NCBI GenBank assembly: GCA_030141605.1
Contig: JAQGDQ010001389.1
Coordinates: forward strand, 1 to 43,162
Reading direction: 5' to 3'
Length of the DNA: 43,162 nucleotides
DNA from: Tubiluchus corallicola
Taxonomy: Eukaryota; Priapulida; Priapulimorpha; Priapulimorphida; Tubiluchidae
Positions 1-9,300 of this stretch are shown piece after piece. The position numbers and the translations under genes are program-made. The notes beneath the pieces were generated by a model, which saw nothing but the letters and a program-made list of their open reading frames with translations, searched no databases and had not been told where the DNA came from. Every line of letters starts with the position of its first letter. The stretch's first letter is position 1.

Positions 1-49
1 TCTCACTTGACACCTAGCACTCTAACGGTGACCAGTTAGAAAAGGCCGT

Positions 50-480
50 TTAACCCCTTCATACCCGTTGTATCCCGTGGGATACGAGAATATTTTCTGC
101 CTTTAAAATTAATAAAAGTTTAAAAATGACAGTTATTTGATCTGTTAATAGTTATTTTGATTTAAGCCAATAACAAGAGACTAAAAATAGTGATAAAATG
201 GCAAACTAGAAAATCTACATAGCATAAAAAACTGCGCAAGGTACAGTACTTTACAGATGACTTTGTACAGATCAGCATAGCATGCATAATAAATGTCTTA
301 AATACTTTAAAAAATTATCAGCAGTTGCAAAATGAAGCACATTTTATGCTTCCATTGAATCCCAATGTATCCTGTGGGATAGAGGCTATATTTAGCACGC
401 TGGCACAGGTAGAAAAAAATAATTATTATGTGTAAACAAGATGGACATACTAAACAAAAGTACCAAGCCAAATTTTTTTG
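50..480 (+). mobile_element. piggyBac-like MITE, right end degraded
   Basis: TTAA at 50-53 is followed by CCCCTTCATACCCG and then about 290 bp closely matching 42634-42920. After ~345 the two copies diverge, although patches (near 450-472) still match the far end of the other copy. The segment near 358-378 is the reverse complement of the equivalent stretch in the other copy. The right-hand TTAA terminus is not seen. Confidence 0.65.
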
Positions 481-730
481 CACTTTTCTGTTTTCCACTG
501 TTATTTTGCATTTTAATAAGATATTCCACTTTCTGCATCAGTCGTTTATAAGTAAGGAATGTATTTCTTGTACAGGAATGTACATTGAAACGTGCAACAG
601 TTTAACAAGTATGGCTAGGTAAATTGATTTAGGAGTGTGTGTTTTTATTTTCAAAATGATCTGCGTCAAAAACGCGTCCATATGATGGTGTTCCGAGCAA
701 TAACCATAATAGTTACTGAGTACTGATAAT

Positions 731-1138
731 TAGGGGTGAGCATTCTCTACCGGAAAGCGAATTCGAATCAAACCGAATTTGTGACTTTCGAATTCGAATC
801 GCACCGAACTTCAGTGTTTCGAATTCGAACCGAATTCGAATTGAGATCGAAAGATTTTCACACAAGTTTTCGAACCACCAGTAAAAATTAGTCTTACAAA
901 GATCATGCATATCACTAGATTTTGTTCTGTAATAAAACGACTAGTAATTTCTTTAAAATTGTGCACAGAAATCACAGCTAAATTACGCTAATTACATGAT
1001 GTTTCAATCGTTTTAGTGATAAAGAACATAATGTGATTGAAGTGCTGAATTATTCGATTCTATAGTTTTGGATTTGAATCGAGTTCGAACTAAAAAAACT
1101 CATTCGAATCGAATTCGAACGTTCAATGCTCACCCCTA
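731..1138. mobile_element. hAT-like MITE, TAGGGGTGAGCA termini, 8-bp TSD
   Basis: The element starts TAGGGGTGAGCATT and ends AATGCTCACCCCTA. It is flanked by the 8-bp duplication CTGATAAT (723-730 and 1139-1146). Its subterminal regions are packed with TTCGAATTCGAA-type motifs. It is 408 bp, with no transposase. The same terminus starts the satellite at 22691 and resembles one at the extreme right edge. Confidence 0.85.
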
Positions 1139-1146
1139 CTGATAAT

Positions 1147-1376
1147 ACAAGTTTGTTAATTGCATTACTGTTTCATCGAAACTTCTGAATGGTAAAAAAC
1201 AAAACTTTTGTTTTCATTTTGGTTGATTTTGATTTTGCGCTTGGGTTGTTTATGTTTTATATTTACTCTTACTTACATTACTACAAATGAATCTGCTGCA
1301 TAAATTTGCATAATCGTTATATCCATCTCAAACCTAATTATAAGTTAATTATTAACTTCATGGTGTTTTGCATAAT
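1147..1376. other. Unannotated AT-rich DNA
   Basis: I see nothing recognisable here, nor in 1989-2230 or 481-722, beyond AT-rich sequence. Confidence 0.5.
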
Positions 1377-1380
1377 TTAA

Positions 1381-1984
1381 AGGAAGACAGGATGAGTTTT
1401 CGTATACTACCCCATTTTCAAGTCCGATAAAAAGTACACATTTTAATTCGATTAATACTGCAAAAGCATTTGTGATATTTAACACACTTAATTAACGGCG
1501 GGCGAGGCCAACTGTTGATGACATCACAAACTAACGTAATTTTCAATAGCAAAAATATTCCATGAGCGTGTTGTGCGTGTTTGCAAAAGCAAAAATTGAA
1601 GTACAGTGCTAGTGTAAGATATTCAGTGTGTTGTACTAAAATTCGTCAAGTTTTAAGATAAAATTCAAATTTCAAATTTACTGCTGTATTTAAGCATGGA
1701 CCGTCGAGCGTGTGTAGTTCGTCACAAACTAACACATCTGAACTGAGAGTACATCACCTGTTTTTGTGCAACGCTTTTCCGAATGCAGGTGCTAGTGCCC
1801 GTTTAACTAACGAATGGCGAAATGCATGTAACAGCGAAGAGCTAGTGGCGCGAACGTGAAATTGTGTTTTTATGGAAACAATTCTTTCACGTAGGTCATT
1901 TTTGAAAAAAATAGAGTGTTTCCTTTCAATATTTTAAAGAGTGATTGTTTTGACCTACAGTTTAATATTGGGTTCAGTTTTGCT
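1381..1984. mobile_element. TTAA-flanked MITE, family 2, old copy
   Basis: TTAA flanks the element at 1377-1380 and 1985-1988. The termini are AGGAAGACAGGATGA and (inward from the right) AGCAAAACTGAACCC. It shares blocks with 40298-40855 (for example an ACATCACAAACTAAC segment and a TTAATTAA-GGCGG segment) but is strongly diverged. Confidence 0.5.
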
Positions 1985-2233
1985 TTAAATAGATTTAGTA
2001 ACAAAAGTTACGCTACTAAATCAGTAGTTCCTACATCGTGAAAGTGTGGCTGATTCGATAACTCTTGTTTTCGCCACCCATCTCATTTTCTAAGTTATTT
2101 ACAGCATTTATGTTACATGACACTGAATTGTGGATCTGTCATAGCATAAAATTTGCTTCCGATGGTACTTGATAAATGAGATTATGGCATTTAGTATTCA
2201 TCCAGAAAACAGTGAATTCTTACACAGCAGATA

Positions 2234-2262
2234 AGATAAGATAAGTTTTTTTATTTCCACAC
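2234..2262 (-). repeat. Short retroelement-like tail with (TTATC)n
   Basis: Read on the minus strand, an A-rich segment is followed by three TTATC units, a tail type seen on some LINE or SINE 3' ends. It may belong to a different element from the LINE just beside it. Confidence 0.35.
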
Positions 2263-2281
2263 TGCACACATATATATATAT

Positions 2282-2738
2282 ATAATAATCTTTATTTGCC
2301 ATTAAAATACATTGATAATCACTGATAAAAACTTTACAGAGATGATCAATCAGTGTTAGTTAATAAAAACTTACACTGCTAAAGACAAATGCGTCAGTGC
2401 AATCTAAACTACTGTGCAGTAATGGAAAGTAACGACGAATAAAATCAAACATATTTACAACTATGCACAAAAAAATGAAAAAAATTATGATTTAGTTAAT
2501 ATGGCCGTGGTTATATGAATTCTGAATTAGTGGGTATGTTCTCGTACTGGTGTGATGGTATTTCATATCTGGTTAATATTAGTGATTTTAATTTTGTTTT
2601 AAATGCCGATAGGGACTTGATTTGTTTAACCTGTAATGGTAGAGAATTCCAAAGTAGAGTTGCTTGTTTGATTACAGAGTTCGTTCCATAGTGGGTATTT
2701 GTCCTAATTTGTTTTAGATTGCTTGTTCTGGAAGTGCA
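2282..2738 (-). mobile_element. LINE (CR1/L2/Jockey-like) 3' end, antisense
   Basis: On the minus strand 2738-2511 encodes the usual C-terminal tail seen after reverse transcriptase in non-LTR elements (..LLWNSLPLQVKQ..SLSAFKTKLKSLI), ending in a stop. About 230 bp of 3' UTR follow, ending near an AATAAAGATTATTATATATA tail at 2282-2295. All upstream coding sequence is lost, so this is a 5'-truncated dead copy. Confidence 0.7.
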
Positions 2739-2987
2739 TCTAACAATTATAATAAAAATACAGATAATTTCACTGAAGTAAATATAAATACAAATGCAAT
2801 ATAATCCAGAAGTTACAAAAAAGATTCTTATGCAGCATATACACATGCAGATTACGTTACAGAATAATTTTGATGCATACAGTTTGAGCATCATCATCAT
2901 CATCATCGTCCAGTGACATGATTCTGTTCACCTCCCTATGCCAGGACTCCCTGCTCGCCGCAGAAAGCATAGCTTAACAGGCAGTAG

Positions 2988-3020
2988 GAGACACCTTTTA
3001 GCAAACGACTAAGGTGTCTC
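2988..3020. other. 12-bp stem-loop
   Basis: GAGACACCTT(TT)AG pairs with CTAAGGTGTCTC across a 7-nt loop, CAAACGA. It lies in a non-coding stretch just after a CAT microsatellite. It has no poly-U run that would suggest a Pol III terminator. Confidence 0.4.
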
Positions 3021-3072
3021 TTATTACAGGACAAATGCGAATGAACTTTTATTTGTGCCTTCATTTATTAAG

Positions 3073-3482
3073 CAGGGTACCCACAGTCAGGAAAAATCCT
3101 AGAAAATCCTTGAAAATACGGGTTATCCTGGAAAGTCATGGAAAAGTCAGGGAAAAAGATAATTTGGTAAAAAGTCAGGGAAAATGATCATAATGGGTCG
3201 AAAAGTCAGGGAAGGGTTGCAGAATTAATCACAGTGAACCGATATTTTTCCAAACTTATTTTTCAGCTATTGATGTTGATAAAATAAAATTTTGCTATGG
3301 CGGACCTTCAGTTTCGATTTCTGTTCCAAAAGGAATGTTGGCAGACGCATTATATATGTGTGTGTGTGTGTGTGTGTAAATGTATGAATATGTATACTGG
3401 TAATGCAGTTTTTGCTGATCTTGGTCATGGAAAATCAATATTTGATCAGGGAAAAATTAGGGAAATTTATTTTAAAACTAGA
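3073..3482 (+). mobile_element. CAGGGTNCCCA-type DNA element, right end missing
   Basis: It starts CAGGGTACCCACAGTCAGG and is full of 'GTCAGGGAAAA / TCATGGAAAA' motifs. It matches the reverse complement of 19786-20228 through to about 3482, where the terminal GTGGGAACCCT is absent. A (TG)n run sits inside at 3357-3376. Superfamily uncertain. Confidence 0.6.
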
Positions 3483-3549
3483 TCGAGATCTTTCGTTTGA
3501 TGTATAGATCGCCGCAAATGGTGCCGTCGTTGAAGCTGTAGCCTCGAAT

Positions 3550-3550
<1 letters not shown>

Positions 3551-3591
<41 letters not shown>
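3551..3591. repeat. (TA)n microsatellite
   Basis: An uninterrupted TA run. Smaller TA and TG runs lie at 2269-2284 and 3357-3376. Confidence 0.9.
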
Positions 3592-3593
<2 letters not shown>

Positions 3594-3880
3594 AAGAGAA
3601 TTAATATATAGATTCTGTGTGATCTCTGTTAAGGTTTTTCATGTTGCTAATTAGTTTTCTACTGTATGCGATCGTCTTTTCAATGTTTGGTTTTTTCAAA
3701 ACTGTCTGAAGAAAGAATTTCACGTGTGTAATCCTTTACTGTATGTGACCAATAAACTTTCTGCATCTGCCCAACGAAAAAATATAAATTTTTAACTTTT
3801 AGCAGGTAGCAAGACGATAGTATTCTGTAAAAATGAGAAATTTTATGGCATTACGACATATTTTCGATAAAATTTTAAAG

Positions 3881-4384
3881 CAGGGATGTGCAAATTATCT
3901 GACTAACTGGGCCATATTAAACTTTCCCGCAATTCCTGCGAGCCACAGGCAGTTTGATCAAGGAATCAAGTACAGAAAGGCCTAATAACGATTTTTTTTG
4001 CATCCGACCTGCGTACATCATTATTACTACTACACTCAAGAAATTATTTTAGAAGTTATTAAAATTTATATTGCAAACCATATATTTCTACTTTCAGGAC
4101 AGATAGTGGTAATTTCATTACAATGTATATTAGTAATGTGTATCACACAGTCTGTGTAGTACAGCGACATTAAGCTACAACCGTCTTGTAAAGGTTAATG
4201 GCATCCGATCTAGTAAAAAAAACTACCCGCACTATCTTTGGGATCGTGGCACGGACTTCAGCTGGATACACTCAATTAATCGCCCGGGCCGCACTGTCAT
4301 TAGGTTGACAAATCTCTTCGCGGGCCGCACAAATTCTCTCGGCGGGCCGCAAGTGGCCCGCGGGCCACAATTTGCACACCCCTG
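3881..4384 (-). mobile_element. hAT MITE, family CAGGGGTGTGCAAA, copy A
   Basis: A 504-bp element with termini CAGGGATGTGCAAATT and AATTTGCACACCCCTG. It is flanked by a perfect 8-bp duplication TTTTAAAG (3873-3880 and 4385-4392). One end is rich in GCGGCCCGC/GGGCCGC. It is non-autonomous. Orientation is defined relative to copies B and D. Confidence 0.9.
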
Positions 4385-4747
4385 TTTTAAAGCCATGCTT
4401 GCTACAGAAGTTGAACGTTTTACTTAATTGTAAAGACTTTGAGCGAAAAAGAATCTCACAGTTGAGAGTTATTTGTGTCACAGTAATCACAACAATAAAT
4501 AAATGTATATTAAACTGATAAACAGATTACGTTCTGAATTAATATTAAAAACTAAGGCCCATCACTTGAACTTTGCATTTTCACAAATAAATCGAACCTT
4601 AACCTGCCCAAGCATTGTTACGGATTCCTAAATATCTACGAAATACGAAAAAAACTTTGTAGTCAATTTCTAGCCATAAATTGCCCAAGTTAATTTATAA
4701 AACTTTCTTTCTGTCGTCGGCCTTATATTTTTGTTCAGGCTTCCTAA

Positions 4748-4934
4748 ATGCACTGATATTGGAGGTTTACCAAATGAAAAATGTTTCTTACGCAACGAAA
4801 AACTGAAATGAGATTTGAGCTCTTGTCGTGAAATTACATCTATTTCACAATTCAAACAAGAGCTCAAATCTCATTTAAGTTTTTCGTTGTGTAAGAAACA
4901 TTTTTCATTTGGTAAACCTCCAATTTCAGTGCAT
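4748..4934. repeat. Inverted duplication (79-bp arms) inside the LINE fragment
   Basis: The left arm 4748-4825 and right arm 4856-4934 are reverse complements with about three mismatches, around a 30-bp centre that itself contains GTGAAAT/ATTTCAC. Both arms encode the same LINE peptide (..SHFSFSLRKKHFSFGKPP.. and ..SHLSFSLCKKHFSFGKPP..). Confidence 0.85.
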
Positions 4935-5518
4935 CATACGCGCATGAGAATCGCATTTTCTCAGCTAAACTATGACCTTTTCTCTAAAGGCTGTAAAGAT
5001 AATAACGGTCATCCAATATTGCCGAATTGTAACTGTGGATTTCGATTTGAGTCTGTTGAACACTTTTTGTTGCACTGCCCATTGTATCAACTAGCTAGGG
5101 TTGTTATGTTTGATAAATTAAATGAAATACTTCTGCCCGAAAACCTTAATATAGCTGCCTTAGGAAATAATGATCTGTTGAAGTTGTTATTATTCGGAAA
5201 AGATGAATTTAACTATGTTGCTAACTGTAAAATATTCCAATGCATACATGACTTTATATTACGTACTAAACGCTTCCAGTAGTTTCTATCTGATATGAAA
5301 TGCATCAGTCTTAAATATTCGTACATTAATATTTTCTAACCGTCATTTTCTACTAATGTCTAATGTAATCTTGTAGTAAAACTTGTCAGCTTGTGTAGTT
5401 ATAGTCTATTCTTACTGTAAATGTTCTTGTAAATAGTGTATAAAGTCTGTTGTGGTGAGGATCCTAAATCATGTTGTTCAAACTGTCTGATCTAATCCTA
5501 AATAAATTATGTTTAAAC

Positions 5519-5520
<2 letters not shown>
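4827..5520 (+). mobile_element. Non-LTR retrotransposon C-terminus and 3' UTR
   Basis: An ORF to a stop at 5280-5282 carries the C-terminal zinc-knuckle type motif C-x-C-x8-H-x4-C (CNCGFRFESVEHFLLHC) preceded by RMRIAFSQLNYDLF, typical of the region after reverse transcriptase in several LINE clades. The reverse transcriptase and endonuclease are absent. About 240 bp of 3' UTR follow, with AATAAA near 5505. The 5' side is an inverted duplication (separate entry). Confidence 0.75.
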
Positions 5521-5581
<61 letters not shown>

Positions 5582-5586
5582 GGGGG

Positions 5587-5617
<31 letters not shown>
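5521..5617. repeat. (GA)n microsatellite with a G-run
   Basis: About 97 bp of GA interrupted by a G-rich GGGAGGGGGGGGGAGGG core. The same AAATAAATTATGTTTAAACT sequence occurs on both sides (about 5502-5521 and 5632-5652), suggesting a local duplication. Confidence 0.9.
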
Positions 5618-5721
5618 TTATGTTTAATAAATAAATAAATTATGTTTAAACTAAACTAAATGCAAATGATATATGATGTTGCTCAGTTAAAATGCCAATT
5701 TTTTATGTTTTTTATTCATAG

Positions 5722-5770
5722 GAAGAATGCTGCGCTTAGACTTCGAAGACTCTGTTGTTGCTTGTAAGAA
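5722..5770 (+). other. Possible 5' non-coding exon of the zinc-finger gene
   Basis: A pyrimidine/T-rich stretch ending in CATAG (AG at 5720-5721) precedes this segment, and a GTAAGA donor-like site follows near 5771. A 34-codon ORF starts at 5725 and ends at 5828. The spacing upstream of an otherwise intronless gene fits a leader exon, but no transcript evidence is available and the signal could be chance. Confidence 0.15.
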
Positions 5771-6303
5771 GATGAGCGGCGGTGCGGGTGGTTTTCAAAC
5801 TTCTCTACTCAACTTCTGTCACGACTGAGCTTCGTTTTGTGTAATGATTATACATGAAGTCGTATGCAATAGTCATCATAGTTGGAAAATATCTTGTATG
5901 AGTGAAGAAAATTGATGAAATGCTCATGTGAAGGATTAAATTTCTGACATAGATTGTGCCAGTCACGTTTGAAAGAGCGTTCACTTGTTAAGAGATTAAA
6001 TTGTTCGTCTGACTGTACTAAATCAGTCATTGATTTGTCTTCATGACAGAGAATACTGTCATAACACATCCTTGCATGTGATGTAATCTGATTAATCCCT
6101 TTTGTTTGGTCTCAGGCTGCTCTTAGCAAATGATGCATGATTAGAATGATGTAAGTGGTCAGGTAAATTAAACTGAACTGCTAAACGCAGGTCTTCTGTA
6201 TCACCTGACATTCAAATCACTTATGTGCCTGTTTGGTCACAATTGACCTTTGGTCATTTCTATGGGGAGGGAATGTAAAGCCTTTGATGTGCATCTACTT
6301 TTA

Positions 6304-6327
6304 ATGCATGGAAAGCCATACAAATGA
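6304..6327 (+). promoter_or_regulatory. Overlapping upstream ATG / 7-codon uORF at the zinc-finger start
   Basis: An ATG at 6304 lies four bases before the chosen start, in another frame, and reaches TGA at 6325-6327. If the mRNA leader includes this site, it could lower initiation at 6308, whose -3 base is T (weak) while +4 is G. The mRNA 5' end is not visible, so any effect is inference. Confidence 0.3.
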
Positions 6328-9300
6328 CGCCGCTATCACCGCTTGTGAAAGACCAGTAGAAAGCGTGGAGTCGCGCGAAGCTATGCAGCCTTGTGCAGGT
6401 GACAGTGTTTTGTGTGGTGACGCACAGTCTTGTGCAAAGAACACTCATTTCTCTTCGAAAGTTGAGGCACAATGTTGTGCCGATGATGATGAAATACGGA
6501 GCGGTAACGAGTGCAGTATCAAGTGTGAATCCGTGGGTGGTGGTGGTGGTGGTGTACCGGTGTCAAGCAGTTTAGACAATGGTATATTGCAAGATGATGA
6601 AGGAAATCGTTCAGAATCAAGGTTCACTTGTGACGTTTGTGACACGTGGTTTCATAATTCTGGTGGCTTATCACAACACCTGCTGCTAGCCCATGAAACA
6701 AATCCCGCGGGTGCAATTGTTGTTCCAGCTTCTTATGATTTTGATTCTGCTGACAAAGAGGTAGACCTGAGACCAACAGCATTGGAAGAATCAGCAGTAG
6801 ATGATACTTGGTCTGCGAGTGGCAGCTGTGTTAAAGTCAACGCTGAAACTACTGAAGAGTTCAGGCATCGCCGTAAGTCATTTTCGGCGTCGTTTAATAT
6901 GGCGGCTCATGAAAAAAACTTCGGCGCATGCAGACGCAGGTGTGCAACGGTGCAAACATGTTTTGCCGAAAAACTGACACGTAAATACCGTAAACGTAAT
7001 AAGAGAAACAAACAAAAACGCTATTCTTGTCAGTATTGCGGTGTCAAAATGAGCGAATTCGGGAACATGAAGTCTCACATCAGAACACATACCGGGGAGA
7101 AGCCTTATAAATGTGATCAATGTGATGCCACTTTTGCGCAGCATTCTTCACTTAGATATCATTCGCGCACTCACACGGGCATAAAACCATATAAGTGCGA
7201 GTTTTGTGAAGCTGCATTTAAAGCACCGTCACATTTGGTTGTGCACAGAAGAAGTCACACACAGGAACGGCCGTATAAATGTGACATGTGTGAGAAAGCA
7301 TTTGCCTGCTCTTCTGGTTTGAAAAATCACAAGAAGACTCACGCAACGTCTAATGTGTTGGGACGTGAACAAATTTCTGCAACTGTGAAGAATTCTAGAA
7401 ATACTGACAACCTTCCAACTTCAGATCTGCAATCCTCGGTGTCCCCAGTACAAAAACCAGAGACAAAACAAAAACTTTACAAATGTGATAAATGTATAGC
7501 CGAATTTAAGTCACTTTTTGGTTTGGAATATCACGAAATCGAGACCCATAGTAGCAACTCACTGACTATCAGTTACACTAAGATGCCTGCCCAAAACTCG
7601 CTCTCCACGCAAAATGGGCAAGCTTGCGGAAACAGTGTCAGCTTGTGTGAAAATGCAGTTGGGCAATCTTGCGCTGTCGGTGTTGATGACGTTGAGCATT
7701 GCAAGAAGAGCAGCGCACCCGATGTCGTGCCATTATCATTATCAAGCACCTCGGAAAATAATTCTTCTGATACAGTATTCACTTGTGATGTTTGTAGCAC
7801 ATGGTTTCATGCTCAAGGTGACTTGCTACAGCACAAAGAGTTTGCTCACCAGTCAACTTCACCGTTTCCGTCAGACAGTGAGATGTTGGACGTTATTGAA
7901 ACAGTTCAGGCAAAACCAATAAGACAGGCCAACTCTACGACAGATGAAGTGTTGCCAAGCAAAGAAGCTTCCAGAAATGTGTTGCCAAGTAAAGAAGCTT
8001 CCAGAAATAGCACCAGAGTAGAAAATCAATGTAAAGTTTGTCTTAAGTTATTTCCTGCTTGGGTTGATATAATTTCTCACGAAGGTATGTGCACTGTTGA
8101 AGAACGTGTGGCAGAAAAATCACATTTAAAAAACGATTCAGTACCGAAGTCTAAAAATCCCAATGATGAGTCTAAACAAAAGCTTTATACATGTGAATAT
8201 TGCGATGTTAGCATGACTAACCATGCTGATCTGATAGGTCACATTAGAACACACTTAGGCGAAGGAAGGCCATATAAGTGTGGCCAGTGTGATGCCGCCT
8301 TTGCAGACCAATCCACACTTGTGCACCATGTACGCACTCATGCGAATGCCAAGCCTTACTCTTGTGAGGTTTGCAGTAGAGAGTTTATAAAAGCGTCGCA
8401 TCTGATTGTGCACAGACGCAGCCACATGCCAGAACAGCCACATAAATGTGACACGTGCGGAAAAAGGTTTGCATCACCCTCAGATCTAAAATGTCACTTG
8501 AAAACTCATGAAGAAGCTTGGAAAATCTGGAGCTCCCTGGCTGCTAGCCATTCAAAGACTGTTCAAGGTTCCCCTAGTTCAAGTCAGATCAAAAAATCCC
8601 AAAACAAAATTGTGCCCTCAAACCAAGACTTCGGCAAAGAGACGTCCGAGTCACAGAGAAAAACTTACAAGTGTAGTACATGTGCGGTGGAGTTTAAATA
8701 TTTACAGTGTTTGAAAAATCATGTGAGAGAAAACCACCCTAGTGAGTCAGCCTCAAATTTGTCACCAAGAAATATAGATTCCAGTCAGAACATGCAACCT
8801 TGTGCAGCTAATGACTCAAATAGGCCCGCTGCTGATTGTGATGCACCATCTTATGCTACAAATGTTGGCTTACCTGCAAATGCGCTATCTAACACAAGTG
8901 CAAAAAATGCAATCTTGCATAGTGACGGTGACGTCGATAGAAAGCTAACGTATTCAAATGAGTCCGCGCTGGATAACCCAATAACACTCAAGACTCCTAG
9001 TCCAACTCATGCCAGCGAGGCAACTGTTCAATGTAGACATTGTCACAGGCCTTTCTCAGCCTCATTTAACGTGAAAGCACACGAAAAGAACTGCGCTCTC
9101 AGGCATTCGTCAATACACTTCACTGGCAAGTTGAAACGGAAGTACACAAAGCACAAAGAGAGACCCGAACGGAAACCATACACTTGTCAGTATTGTGGTG
9201 TGTGTATGACTGATCCCACAAACATGAAAGTACACATCAGAACTCACACGGGCGAAAAACCTTATAAATGTGAGAATTGTGTTGCCTCTTTTGCACAGCA

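Noticed and set aside
4670-4867. 65-codon minus-strand ORF with LINE-like peptide
   Set aside because: It is the inverted arm of the LINE duplication, not an independent gene.
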